The translations under genes were made by a program, and so were the position numbers. The notes beneath the pieces were generated by a model. The model ran no database searches and was not told where the DNA came from. It saw nothing but the letters and a program-made list of their open reading frames with translations. DNA of 64,000 nucleotides from Marinobacter sp. DY40_1A1 (GTDB lineage Bacteria > Pseudomonadota > Gammaproteobacteria > Pseudomonadales > Oleiphilaceae), in NCBI RefSeq assembly GCF_016597815.1, contig NZ_VCHA01000005.1:124001-188000 (forward strand). Direction: 5' to 3'. Shown here one piece after another: positions 17,446 to 26,791 of the stretch (within the stretch, counting starts at the first letter, position 1; each line of letters begins with the position of its first letter).

Positions 17446-19931
17446 TGGCTGCTGCAAAAAAGCTCATGTCGGTGCGCCGCGACTGGCGCGAGAGAGATGT
17501 GCGGGTGGTGCTTGCGGCGCTTATTATCGCCGTCGCTACGGTAGCCACCATTGCCCTGTTTGCCAGCCAGTTGCAACGCACCCTGGTGTCTTCTGCCAGC
17601 TCATTCCTGGCAGCAGACAGGCAACTCGAAGCTGAAAACGGCCGCCCCGTGCCCGAGCCCTGGATTACTGAAGCCATGGATCGCGGGTTGGAAACAGGCC
17701 GCATGGTGGAGTTCTCCACCATGGTGTTTGGTAGCGATGCCTTTCAGCTTGTGTCGGTAAAAGCGGTCAGCAACGAGTACCCGTTGCGTGGCGAGCTTGA
17801 GATCCAGGGGCCGTCAGAAGGTTCGCGGGTTCAAGTGCAAAATGGCCCGGCGCCGGGCGAAGTGTGGATCAACCCCAGGCTTTTGAGGCTGTTGGATATT
17901 CAGGTTGGCGATACCCTCGAAGTCGGTAGCCGCAAGCTGACAGTGTCGGGCCTGGTGCTGCGGGAGCCGGACGGCGGGTTTAGCCTCTCTGCACTGGCAC
18001 CCCGAGTGATGATGCACGTGGACGACGTGGCGTCGACCGGCGTTCTGCAGGAAGGTAGCCGGGTAAAATACGTTTACCTCTTTGCCGGCGAAGAAGCATC
18101 TCTCGAATGCTATTATCAATGGCTGCAACCTCAACTGGAGCCCAGTCATGAGTGGGAAGGAGTGCGCGACGGTGAAACCTTTTCACGCTCGCTTGATCGC
18201 GCTGAGAGCTTCCTGCTGTTAGGCGGCAGCCTTGCGGTCTTATTGGCCGCTGTGGCGGTGGCTGTTGCCAGCCGACAGTACGCACTTTCCCAACGCGACA
18301 CCGTGGCACTACTCAAAACTCTGGGCCTTGGCAGTTCCGGCATCGGCCGGCTTTACCTCAAGCGGCTTGGGCTCTGGGGTGTGACTGGTATGGTCGGCGG
18401 CCTTCTGGTGGCCTTGCCGCTGTTCTGGATACTCACCCGATTACTCAGTGAAGCATTGGAAAGGCCTGTGCCGTTTCAGCTGGATTCAGCGGCACTCACG
18501 CCAGCGCTTTTAACAGCGGTCGTTTCATTGTTTGCCTTTGCATACCCACCTATCAGGCGGCTCAGAAACGTGCCGGCCATGCGCGTATTGCGCAGCCAGC
18601 CAGGCGAAACAGGGCGCGAAGCACTGCCTGACATGCTGATTGCTATTGTGGCCGTGTTTGGCTTGGTGTGGCTGTATGCGGGTGAAGTGTCTTTGGTGAT
18701 TTCCCTTCTGGGAGGCCTTGCCTTGCTGTTGGGCGCTTTGGGCGTACTGGGTTGGGTGCTTGTGGCAACCCTTAGAAAGGTTCGAGGTGGCGGGCATGCC
18801 TGGCGCCTGGCGCTGGTTGGGTTGTACCGGCATCGCCGTGCCAGCTTGTCGCAAATTGCCGTATTTGCCATGACGCTCATGCTGGCAACAACACTGATTC
18901 TGGTGCGCACCTCCTTGCTGGACGACTGGCAAGCTCAGCTTCCAGACGATGCGCCCAATCACTTTCTGATCAACATTGCTCCGGATGCAGTGGATGAGGT
19001 TGCCGCCTACTGGGAAGAGCGTGGTCAGCCTCTGGACCAGCTATACCCCATGGTGCGTGGGCGGTTTACCGAACTGAACGGTCAGCCGGTAAAAGAAGTG
19101 GTGAGCAAGGACCAGCGGGTAGGTGCCCTTAACCGGGAACTGAACCTTACCTGGATGCCCTCGCTACCGGCTGACAACGTTATTGTGGAAGGCAGTTGGT
19201 TCGAGGAAGGCCAAACCGACGGTGTCTCCGTGGAGGCAGATCTGGCGGCCGCGCTTGATTTGGCGCTGGGTGATGAACTCACGTTCACCATTGGCTCCGA
19301 CAAGGTCAACGCAACGGTCACCAGCATTCGCACGGTTCAGTGGGACAGCATGAAGCCCAACTTCTATATGGCGTTTCCTCCGGGCGGGGCTCTCACCAAT
19401 ATGCCCGCCACCTGGATAACCAGCTTTCATCTGCCAAGAGACCGTAAAAGCGAGCTGAATGAGTTTTCCCGGCGTTTCCCGACAGTGTCGCTGCTGGAAA
19501 TCGACAATATTATTGAACGCATACAGGAAATTGTGCGGCAGGTTACCCAGGCCATAGAGGCGATTCTGGTGTTGATACTGGCAGCAGCCCTGGTGGTGAT
19601 GGCTGCGGTCGTCAGCGCCACGCTTCAGGACCGGCAGCGGGAAGGCGCACTTTTGCGCACCCTTGGCGGTCGTCAGAGCCTGTTGGTGCGCAGCACTATG
19701 CTGGAGTTTGCCTTGCTTGGTGGCTTTGCAGGCATTCTTGGGGTGGCAGCGGCAGAAGCGGCGGTATGGGCGTTACAGTTCCGGATGTTTGAGGGCGCCT
19801 TCAGCTGGCACTGGCAAGTTGTTCTACCTATACCGATAATCAGTGCAGTGGTGCTTTCACTGTTTGGGCGCTGGCAACTTCGGCCAGTGTTGAGTGTTTC
19901 GCCTATGCTACTGCTAAGGCGCCTCGAGTGA
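17445..19931 (+). CDS. ybbP: FtsX/MacB-type ABC permease YbbP
   Basis: The 828-residue inner-membrane protein has one N-terminal helix, a large periplasmic domain, and two FtsX-type membrane blocks (about residues 255-450 and 700-828). RTLGGRQSLLVRS marks the second permease domain. Length and layout match E. coli YbbP (804 aa). The start overlaps the ybbA stop (TGATG), so the two are translationally coupled. Confidence 0.9.
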   Translation: MAAAKKLMSVRRDWRERDVRVVLAALIIAVATVATIALFASQLQRTLVSSASSFLAADRQLEAENGRPVPEPWITEAMDRGLETGRMVEFSTMVFGSDAFQLVSVKAVSNEYPLRGELEIQGPSEGSRVQVQNGPAPGEVWINPRLLRLLDIQVGDTLEVGSRKLTVSGLVLREPDGGFSLSALAPRVMMHVDDVASTGVLQEGSRVKYVYLFAGEEASLECYYQWLQPQLEPSHEWEGVRDGETFSRSLDRAESFLLLGGSLAVLLAAVAVAVASRQYALSQRDTVALLKTLGLGSSGIGRLYLKRLGLWGVTGMVGGLLVALPLFWILTRLLSEALERPVPFQLDSAALTPALLTAVVSLFAFAYPPIRRLRNVPAMRVLRSQPGETGREALPDMLIAIVAVFGLVWLYAGEVSLVISLLGGLALLLGALGVLGWVLVATLRKVRGGGHAWRLALVGLYRHRRASLSQIAVFAMTLMLATTLILVRTSLLDDWQAQLPDDAPNHFLINIAPDAVDEVAAYWEERGQPLDQLYPMVRGRFTELNGQPVKEVVSKDQRVGALNRELNLTWMPSLPADNVIVEGSWFEEGQTDGVSVEADLAAALDLALGDELTFTIGSDKVNATVTSIRTVQWDSMKPNFYMAFPPGGALTNMPATWITSFHLPRDRKSELNEFSRRFPTVSLLEIDNIIERIQEIVRQVTQAIEAILVLILAAALVVMAAVVSATLQDRQREGALLRTLGGRQSLLVRSTMLEFALLGGFAGILGVAAAEAAVWALQFRMFEGAFSWHWQVVLPIPIISAVVLSLFGRWQLRPVLSVSPMLLLRRLE

Positions 19932-19988
19932 GGTGATGCCTCCTGTACATGGATCTTTTGTTTCAGGGGGCGCACACAGGGAAAATAA

Positions 19989-22379
19989 ATGCCTAAAAGA
20001 CAAGGTTGGTATCGGCAGCCACCGCGGCTAAAAATAGCGGGGATGGTTGCAGGACTTTTTTCCCTGGTATTGATCGCTATGATCTGTGCCGTTTCCATTG
20101 TTCAGATTCAGGCTGCGATCACGGCCTATGCGGGTGGCGAAAGTATCTGGTCCAGATCCCAGCTTGCTGCAGTGATCTATTTTGATCGCTACGCCCTTTC
20201 TGGTGACCCTCAGGAATTGGAACAGGCCAGAAACAGGCTTTCTGTCCCGCTTGCCGATCGCGAGGCACGTTTGGCCATGGAGGCCGAATCGTTTGATAGA
20301 GGTGCGGCCAGAGCCGGACTTATTGCCGGCAATAATCACCCGGCTGATGTTGATGGCATGATCTGGCTCGTGCGCAACCTGTCTGATTTCGATGACTTCA
20401 AGAAAGCGATAGTTGCATGGCAAGAGACAGATCCCGGATTACTTGAACTTCGCGAAATTGGTAATGAACTGGAATTGGAATGGTCCCGAGCGCAGCCTGA
20501 CCGGGAGAAACTGGCATTGCTGCGGCAACAGCTGGCGGAGGCAAACGACAAGCTGCAGATACATGCGGTGCGATTTCGCGAAGCTATGGCCAGTGCAACC
20601 AGAAGGTCAGCAAGCGTACTGTCTATTGTAAGCACAGTCTTTTTGTTGATCCTTGCGCTTGTGGCCTGGCAACTTAGTTCCCGCCTGACACGCTCGGTTC
20701 GGCACTCGGCACAGAATTTCCGCGCTATTTTTGAACAGGCAGCAGTTGGTATAGCTCAGCTCAGGAGCGACGGCCGTGTGCTTGATGTCAATGAAGCGCT
20801 CAGCGGAATTACCGGGTATTCCAAACCCGAGTTACTTGCCATGCGGTACGAAGACCTGTTGTTTCCCGAAGACTGGGAGTCCGGTCGCTTACAGCAGCAG
20901 GCAGTGATGCTTGGGGAATCTGCCAGCTATTCCTTTCAGCAACGCCTGAAGAATTCCAGCGGAGACGCACTCTGGGGAAGGCTCACTGTGTCTATGAGCG
21001 ACTTCCCCAAAGATCGCACAAGCAATTATATCGTTGTACTGGAAGATATTTCCGACTCCTACCGCATGTCAGAGGAGTTGAGCTACCAGGCGAATCACGA
21101 TGCACTAACCGGGCTGATAAACCGTCGGGCATTCGAGCGTCATCTGGAGACAGTACTGAGAGAGGCGCGCTCAGAACACAGTAATCATGCCTTGTGCTTC
21201 CTTGATCTGGACCAGTTCAAAGTTGTTAACGATACATCCGGCCATTTGGCGGGTGATGAGTTGCTTCGGCAAGTTGCTGCCATTGCCCGCCACTCACTGC
21301 GGGAGAGTGACATTCTTGCACGACTGGGTGGCGATGAGTTTGGCATTATTCTGCGCAACCTCTCGGCAGATGCAGCGTCCGACATAGCGGAAAAACTCCG
21401 TGCGGCAATTGAGGATATGACGTTCACATGGGAAGGCCGAAGCCACAGTGTGGGTGGCAGTATTGGTGTTGTGCCAATAACCCCCGGGGTTGCCAATGCC
21501 AGTTCGCTGATGCGTGCAGTGGATATTGCTTGCTACGTGGCCAAAAGCCGCGGACGTAACCGGACTTACCTTTCCGTTAAAGATGACCTTCAGATCACCG
21601 AGCAACGTACGGAAATGGAGTGGGTGAGTCGTATTCATGAGGCTTTGCAGGAAAACCGCTTCTTTCTTGACGCCCAGTTTATCCTGCCTCCGGCGAATAC
21701 AGACGGTCGGATAAGGTACGAGGTTCTGGTCCGGATGAAAGGCGAAGACGGGAAAACTGTTCCCCCGGGCGCCTTTCTTCCTGCTGCTGAGAGGTTTGGA
21801 ATCGCCCCCAAGATCGATCGCTGGGTGATCGACGAAGCTTTCCGCCAGTTAGTGGCTCATCCAACGCACCTGAATGAACTTGATGCCTGTCATATTAACC
21901 TGTCTGGTCGCTCATTTGACCAGCCTGATTTTGCTGACTTCGTGATCGAACGGTTACAGCATTACGGGCTATCGGGCAGCAAAATCTGCTTTGAACTTAC
22001 TGAAACAGCGGCCATGCATAACCTTGCAGATGCTCAGAGTTTCATGGAACGCCTGAAAGGCTCGGAGTGCAGGTTTGCACTGGATGATTTTGGAACCGGA
22101 TTGTCGTCGTTCAGCTACCTTCGACGGCTGCCGGTCGACTATCTGAAAATTGATGGTGTATTCGTGCGGGACATAGTCACTGACCAAACGGATTTGGCGA
22201 TGGTTCGGGCAATAAACGATATTGGTAAAACCCTGAGGAAAAAAACCATCGCCGAGTTTGTCGAGAATGACGACACACTGGAACTGCTCAAAGAAATGGG
22301 CGTGGACTATGTGCAGGGATACGGGCTACATCGCCCGTGTTTGTTCCAGGATATCCTTACCGGTAGTTTGCGAGGATAG
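19989..22379 (+). CDS. Membrane-anchored PAS-GGDEF-EAL cyclic-di-GMP enzyme
   Basis: The 796-residue protein has a helix at 17-40, a periplasmic helical sensor to about 205, a second helix near 210-230, a PAS domain (about 240-360), GGDEF (about 365-530) and EAL (about 545-796). The A-site GGDEF is intact at about residue 447, so cyclase activity is possible. The EAL signature reads EVL, but the catalytic Glu, INLSGRS, FELTET, DDFGTG, KIDG and VQGYG are all kept, so phosphodiesterase activity is also plausible. AGGGAAAATAA precedes the ATG. Its 3' end overlaps the convergent SBP gene by 23 nt. Confidence 0.93.
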   Translation: MPKRQGWYRQPPRLKIAGMVAGLFSLVLIAMICAVSIVQIQAAITAYAGGESIWSRSQLAAVIYFDRYALSGDPQELEQARNRLSVPLADREARLAMEAESFDRGAARAGLIAGNNHPADVDGMIWLVRNLSDFDDFKKAIVAWQETDPGLLELREIGNELELEWSRAQPDREKLALLRQQLAEANDKLQIHAVRFREAMASATRRSASVLSIVSTVFLLILALVAWQLSSRLTRSVRHSAQNFRAIFEQAAVGIAQLRSDGRVLDVNEALSGITGYSKPELLAMRYEDLLFPEDWESGRLQQQAVMLGESASYSFQQRLKNSSGDALWGRLTVSMSDFPKDRTSNYIVVLEDISDSYRMSEELSYQANHDALTGLINRRAFERHLETVLREARSEHSNHALCFLDLDQFKVVNDTSGHLAGDELLRQVAAIARHSLRESDILARLGGDEFGIILRNLSADAASDIAEKLRAAIEDMTFTWEGRSHSVGGSIGVVPITPGVANASSLMRAVDIACYVAKSRGRNRTYLSVKDDLQITEQRTEMEWVSRIHEALQENRFFLDAQFILPPANTDGRIRYEVLVRMKGEDGKTVPPGAFLPAAERFGIAPKIDRWVIDEAFRQLVAHPTHLNELDACHINLSGRSFDQPDFADFVIERLQHYGLSGSKICFELTETAAMHNLADAQSFMERLKGSECRFALDDFGTGLSSFSYLRRLPVDYLKIDGVFVRDIVTDQTDLAMVRAINDIGKTLRKKTIAEFVENDDTLELLKEMGVDYVQGYGLHRPCLFQDILTGSLRG

Positions 22380-23139
22380 CGGCCAGTTCGCCGCTCTTGC
22401 GGATACGTGCCAACTCAGCGTTGAATTGATCGGCAAAAGGCCGGGCTTCCTTGCGCAGCATTATCCGGAATCCGTAGGAACTGATATCCCCTGAAGAAAC
22501 TGCAAATTGATCCTGCAAACCTTCGTTTTTCAGTATCCACTTGCCCACAAGCAAATCCACTACCGCAGCGTCAAAACGGTCCCCGTGAAGTAAAAAGTTA
22601 AACATGTCCCTGTCCTGGGACACATCAAAACGCTTGATAGCACCAGACTCAAAATGCGGTTCCAGTACAGGGTAGATGTAGCCTAGATGGGCAACGACCG
22701 TTTTTGAGAAAAGGTCTTCGGGGGAATGATAGGTCTCGCCAGTGCTTTTGGGTGTAAAGAAAACCTCTTGCACATCCACTACAGGCTCTGTGAACAGAAA
22801 GTCGTCGGGGTTTTGTGTCCATTCAATTGCTCGGGAGGTGCCATCGATATAGCCATCCAGCAGCATCTGGTCCACGCGTTTGCGAGGGATCTTTTTAGCG
22901 ACTATTTCATAGCCCAGGCGCTCGGTAATCAGCGAAACCACGTCCCACATGATGCCGGAGGGCGCGTCCTGATCAACGATCATATAGGGCGGGTAGCCGT
23001 TTGGTGAAATATTGAAGCGAAACACCTTTGCATCGTTCGCAGAAGCGGTGTTTATGGCCAAGGCAAACATAAGCAGGAAAGGCAGGCAGACAAAGCGTCT
23101 TGTAAAAACTGTAATCCAGCCGAGTGTCGGGTGCTTCAT
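22357..23139 (-). CDS. Periplasmic solute-binding protein, family 3
   Basis: The 260-residue protein has a signal peptide (hydrophobic 12-33, ending NTASAN). The bilobed SBP_bac_3 pattern includes NGYPPYMIVDQDAPSGIMWDV, FTEPVVDVQEVFF and YGFRIMLRKE. Homologues bind amino acids or act as sensor modules, but no permease or ATPase gene is adjacent. ATG 23139 begins the signal peptide; the longer in-frame start adds unconserved residues. The gene ends inside the last codons of the convergent GGDEF-EAL gene. Confidence 0.85.
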   Translation of the reverse strand: MKHPTLGWITVFTRRFVCLPFLLMFALAINTASANDAKVFRFNISPNGYPPYMIVDQDAPSGIMWDVVSLITERLGYEIVAKKIPRKRVDQMLLDGYIDGTSRAIEWTQNPDDFLFTEPVVDVQEVFFTPKSTGETYHSPEDLFSKTVVAHLGYIYPVLEPHFESGAIKRFDVSQDRDMFNFLLHGDRFDAAVVDLLVGKWILKNEGLQDQFAVSSGDISSYGFRIMLRKEARPFADQFNAELARIRKSGELAAILANYR

Positions 23140-23270
23140 CAAAAGGGGCTCTCTGGGGGTGGTGCTGTCCGTGAAAGAACTGACCCGGCTAAATCCCTGC
23201 CAGAAAGGAAGCAATTGTTACTCGTCTGTCTCCTTATTTCAATGCTGTTGGGTAATCTTGTGTTAACCGG

Positions 23271-23298
23271 AAACGGGGCCAGTATGCAGGCCCCGTTT
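23271..23298. terminator. Hairpin terminator downstream of the alcohol dehydrogenase
   Basis: AAACGGGGCC pairs with GGCCCCGTTT across an 8-nt loop, 17 nt after the dehydrogenase stop on the minus strand. The T-run is only three bases. Confidence 0.6.
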
Positions 23299-23314
23299 CT
23301 GTGTGGCTGTTGTA

Positions 23315-24502
23315 TCAGGCCCAAGCGCGTTGCAGCACGGCTCGCGCGTCCTTCAGAGTAACCTCTTTAGGATTGAACATGATAGAACCGTCGTCGAGCG
23401 CCATTTCTGCAATCTGGTCGAGCTGATCTTCAGTAACCTTGCCTGTTTCTTTAAGAGTGCGTGGCAACTTGCAGCGCTTGTAAAGCGCATCTCTGAGCTT
23501 GCGCAGCGCTGAAATACTGGCTTCTGCACGGCGGCTGGCAGGAGTGGCAGCGTAGACCTCCGGGCCTTCCAGGTGCAGTAGCAGTTCACTCAGTGGCTCG
23601 CGAATGGTTTCAAGGTTGTATTCAAGCACATAAGGCAGGTACAGGCTCATGCACAGGCCGTGGGGCAGGTGGCAGATAGCACCAGTAGCGTGGCCAAGAG
23701 AATGTACAAGCCCGACCATGGAGTTGGAAAACGCTATGCCAGCCATTGTGGACGCCTGCGCCAGCTCAAGCCTGCCATCGCTGTCTTTAGGGTTGTCCAT
23801 TACCTGCAGCAGAGAGCGGCTGACCTTTTTGATGGCCGCTGTAGCATAGGCATCGCTCAGCGGGTTTTTCGCCATACATGTGAACGACTCAACCGCATGG
23901 GTCATAGCGTCCATAGCCGTGGCGGCCGTAATGTGCGGCGGCAGAGTCAGGGTCATACGCGGGTCAATCACCGCCGCGTTGGGCAGCAGGTAAGAAGAGG
24001 TGAACGGCAGTTTTACGCCTTTTTTCTCGTCGGTGATTACAGCAATGGAGGTCACTTCGGAGCCGGTTCCCGCAGTGGTAGGCACCACCAGGAAGGGTTT
24101 GAGCGGGCGTTTCAGCACGCCGGCACCGGAGTACTTGGCAATGTCATCACCGCCTTCTGAAACCAGAATGTTTACAGCTTTGCCGGTGTCGATGGCCGAG
24201 CCGCCACCAATGGCAATAATGGAGTCGCATTTTTCCTTCCGGTAAACCGCGGCAATATCACGAACGACGGTGGTGGATGAATCTGGTGGCACATCGTCGT
24301 AAATGTTAACGATTTCTAGACCGCTTTCTTCGCAAGCTGCAATCACAGGGTCCAGTAATCCTGCGGCACGAACGCCCTTGTCTGTCACAACCATAGGGCG
24401 CTTGGCACCCAAGGCGCTTAGCTCGTAAGGGATATGCTCAAGGGCGGCTTTGCCGGCAATGACTTTTACCGGGCAGAAGAACTCATAGTAAGTGTTAGAC
24501 AT
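23315..24502 (-). CDS. Iron-containing alcohol dehydrogenase
   Basis: The 395-residue group III alcohol dehydrogenase should interconvert an alcohol and aldehyde with NAD(P). IAIGGGSAIDTGKAV binds the cofactor, DAMTHAVESF gives the iron Asp and His, and HSLGHATGAICHLPHG gives the remaining iron His residues. It directly follows the SCP2-like gene, whose TAA abuts this ATG (TAAATG), so the two form a coupled operon. A long-chain or alkane-derived alcohol substrate is plausible given the sterol-carrier partner but is inference. Confidence 0.93.
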   Translation of the reverse strand: MSNTYYEFFCPVKVIAGKAALEHIPYELSALGAKRPMVVTDKGVRAAGLLDPVIAACEESGLEIVNIYDDVPPDSSTTVVRDIAAVYRKEKCDSIIAIGGGSAIDTGKAVNILVSEGGDDIAKYSGAGVLKRPLKPFLVVPTTAGTGSEVTSIAVITDEKKGVKLPFTSSYLLPNAAVIDPRMTLTLPPHITAATAMDAMTHAVESFTCMAKNPLSDAYATAAIKKVSRSLLQVMDNPKDSDGRLELAQASTMAGIAFSNSMVGLVHSLGHATGAICHLPHGLCMSLYLPYVLEYNLETIREPLSELLLHLEGPEVYAATPASRRAEASISALRKLRDALYKRCKLPRTLKETGKVTEDQLDQIAEMALDDGSIMFNPKEVTLKDARAVLQRAWA

Positions 24503-25048
24503 TTAGGCTCTCACTGTCTGGACAAAATGGGTGGCGACTTTCAGGTAAATCTGTGCGGCACTGATCAGCTTTTCCGGGAGGTGCAAGTTTGCCGGGTATT
24601 CTTTTACAGCACGCTCGGCAATGATCTTGGGCAGAATGAATGCCTCCAACCGGTTCAGTACCCGTGTCATGCGCACGGCGTAGCTCACATCGCCATCCAC
24701 CAGCATGCGGTCATTGGCGAACGCGACCGAGGTTTTTTCCTGGAATGACAGCACCAGAAAGGCATGGGTAAGGTGCTTGAACTTGATGGACACGTCCACC
24801 GGGCGGGGGGCGGAGTCACCATGGTAATGGAAACGGCCGTTACCAATGTGCTCCACGATAAGCCTGGAACCCTCGGGCATTACCATCATTTCAAACAAGA
24901 ACCCTTCAGGCAGTACTCGCGCCTCTCCCTGAACCTCGCTATCAACCTCACTGACCGCCTGTAGAGCCCGTCCCATAACCTGGAACATCAGCTCTACATA
25001 AAGGCGTTTAGCCTGCGAAGCCATCGGCTGGATACGTTTCGCTAACAT
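24503..25048 (-). CDS. SCP2-like (sterol-carrier/UbiJ fold) protein
   Basis: The 181-residue cytosolic protein carries a central SCP2-like pattern: FLFEMMVMPEGSRLIVEHIGNGRF, then VDVSIKFKHLTHAFLVLSFQEKTSVAFANDRMLVDGDV. SCP2 domains hold hydrophobic ligands. A helical C-terminus of about 60 residues follows. ATG 25048 is preferred because AGGTG lies eight bases upstream. The nearby GTG 25055 overlaps that site. It is co-translated with the iron alcohol dehydrogenase. Confidence 0.7.
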   Translation of the reverse strand: MLAKRIQPMASQAKRLYVELMFQVMGRALQAVSEVDSEVQGEARVLPEGFLFEMMVMPEGSRLIVEHIGNGRFHYHGDSAPRPVDVSIKFKHLTHAFLVLSFQEKTSVAFANDRMLVDGDVSYAVRMTRVLNRLEAFILPKIIAERAVKEYPANLHLPEKLISAAQIYLKVATHFVQTVRA

Positions 25049-25166
25049 GTCCGTCACCTGAATCTGGTTATTGATGACTAATTTTTAGAGTTATTGCTCT
25101 AGAAGTCAATGATCATGATGACAGTAAAATTGCGCATCCCCGGCAAACCCGGATTCAGAAACAAAA

Positions 25167-25197
25167 AAAGGCCGACATTCCAGGGAAGTCGACCTTT
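25167..25197 (-). terminator. Intrinsic terminator of the M48 protease gene
   Basis: On the minus strand AAAGG(T)CGAC pairs with GTCG(G)CCTTT and is followed by a further T-run (TTTTTTTG). It begins 22 nt after the stop at 25220. Confidence 0.8.
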
Positions 25198-25219
25198 AGA
25201 AGCGTGATTTGCAGAGATG

Positions 25220-26497
25220 TTACTGGGTAAGCGCGGCCAGCTTTCGCCTGGCTTCTTCTGCAATTTCGCCGCTGGACTCCGCCGCTTTGCTGTAATAAGC
25301 GATAGCTTCCTTGCGGTTGTTTTCTTTCACGGCGATATCTCCAAGTCGCAGAAAGGCTATAGACGTTGGCACTACCTCGTTAGCGCGGGTCAGGTTCTCC
25401 CGCGCTTTGCTCAGATTATTAAGCTGCAGTGCGGTCAGACCATTGTGGATTCGATACATGAACATTTCGGGGTACATGGACACCGCTTTATCAAAATCAG
25501 CCTGGGCTTTTTCGGGCTGCTTTTGCTCCTGATAGATACCGCCACGCAAAGAATAGAACATGGCTTCGCGGGGTAGCAGGTTAATGGCCTCATTGACCTT
25601 TTTAAGCGCTGCATCCATATCGCCATTGGAGGCAAGTTTCATAGCTTCGTCGTGGGCGTCGTAAGCCGGTTGAGCCTTGCGCAGGAAAGCTGTTTTCTTC
25701 CTGTAAACATCTTCACCACGGTAGCCACCGCCACCTATCCTGGCGACCAGTTTACTGTTCTCCTGCACGCGCTTGGCGGAAGGTGGGTGGGTCGCAAAAA
25801 GGCCGTCTACAAATCCTGCCTGCTGCCCCTTCGAAAGCTGAAGAAAAATCTCTTGCAGCTCAACAGCAGCCTGCGGGTCGTAGCCAGCTTTTTTCATATA
25901 AACGATGCCGTAGTAATCCGATTCCAGCTCATCCCCCTGGCCGTATTGCGCCAGAGCAAGCTGCGCGCCGACAGCCGCACCACCCATAAGCAGACCAGCC
26001 CACTCATTATCAGACAGCGCAAACCCCAAACCGGCCACGCCCGCGCTGATCAGCATCCCCTTTTGCATACGTTGAACACTGTGGCGCGCCGCCGCATGCA
26101 CAATCTCATGGCCCAGCACAGACGCAAGCTGGGCTTCATCACTAAGCTGAGTCAACAGGCCGCGGTTAATAGCAATCTTTCCACCAGGCAACGCCCAGGC
26201 ATTCGGCACGCCGCTGTTAAGAACCACGAACTCGTAGGGCAGGTCAGGGCGGTCACTCACTCGCGCCATCTTCTCACCAACCTCCCTCACGTAGAGCGTA
26301 AGCTCGGGATCAACGTAAAACTGCCCGCCTTGAGTCTGCTGGGTGGGCGTATATTGCTCAGCACCCATGGCGAATTCCTGGCTCTCACCAATCAGCGAAA
26401 GCTGGTTCTCCCCGGTAACCGGGTTTACAGAGCACCCGGAAAGCACCAGCACAAGTGCCATAATTGGCGCACAACGTTGCAAGACGGCGTTTTTCAC
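25220..26497 (-). CDS. M48 metalloprotease lipoprotein with TPR repeats (BepA-like)
   Basis: The 425-residue envelope protein has a lipoprotein signal (LVLSGCS, Cys22). HEIVH at 130-134 is the zinc site with catalytic Glu131, and the third ligand is probably in ELESDYYGI. The C-terminal 150 residues form TPR-like helices (EAMFYSLRGGIYQEQKQPEKAQADFDKA). It resembles BepA/YfgC, which polices outer-membrane protein assembly. It is divergent from htpG across a large inverted repeat, and both genes fit protein quality control. Confidence 0.9.
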   Translation of the reverse strand: MKNAVLQRCAPIMALVLVLSGCSVNPVTGENQLSLIGESQEFAMGAEQYTPTQQTQGGQFYVDPELTLYVREVGEKMARVSDRPDLPYEFVVLNSGVPNAWALPGGKIAINRGLLTQLSDEAQLASVLGHEIVHAAARHSVQRMQKGMLISAGVAGLGFALSDNEWAGLLMGGAAVGAQLALAQYGQGDELESDYYGIVYMKKAGYDPQAAVELQEIFLQLSKGQQAGFVDGLFATHPPSAKRVQENSKLVARIGGGGYRGEDVYRKKTAFLRKAQPAYDAHDEAMKLASNGDMDAALKKVNEAINLLPREAMFYSLRGGIYQEQKQPEKAQADFDKAVSMYPEMFMYRIHNGLTALQLNNLSKARENLTRANEVVPTSIAFLRLGDIAVKENNRKEAIAYYSKAAESSGEIAEEARRKLAALTQ

Positions 26498-26646
26498 TCT
26501 CGACTCCTGTAATTGAATTCCTGAAACATATGATTACACGGCGGCTGCCTGCTTTACATACTTGAAAATTAAAACCGCTCCACTCCGGGGCTTGAAAACC
26601 CTCTGAACGACCCCATTTTCCTGCTAGACGAACTCACAAGCTGGAT

Positions 26647-26757
26647 AACACGGGAGCAAGGGGCTTCTCCAAAACCGTGCGGAGCCATGGATGGCGGAGC
26701 CGAGCGTACAGGGATGTATCCACAGCGTGTTTTGGAGAAGCCCCTTGCTCCCGTGTT
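26647..26757. repeat. Perfect 29-bp inverted repeat around a 53-bp core
   Basis: The arms 26647-26675 and 26729-26757 are exact complements. The 53-bp core contains the smaller palindrome GCCATGGATGGC. The whole lies between the M48 gene and htpG, ending 34 bp before the htpG start. The symmetry and conserved-looking core suggest a REP/MITE-like intergenic element. It could fold into a long hairpin in the htpG leader. Confidence 0.8.
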
Positions 26758-26791
26758 CACCTCAAATGTCGATTGCAGGAGAGATCAAAGA

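Noticed and set aside
25652..26512. 286-codon plus-strand frame
   Set aside because: It is antisense to the M48 protease, whose zinc motif and lipobox are clear.
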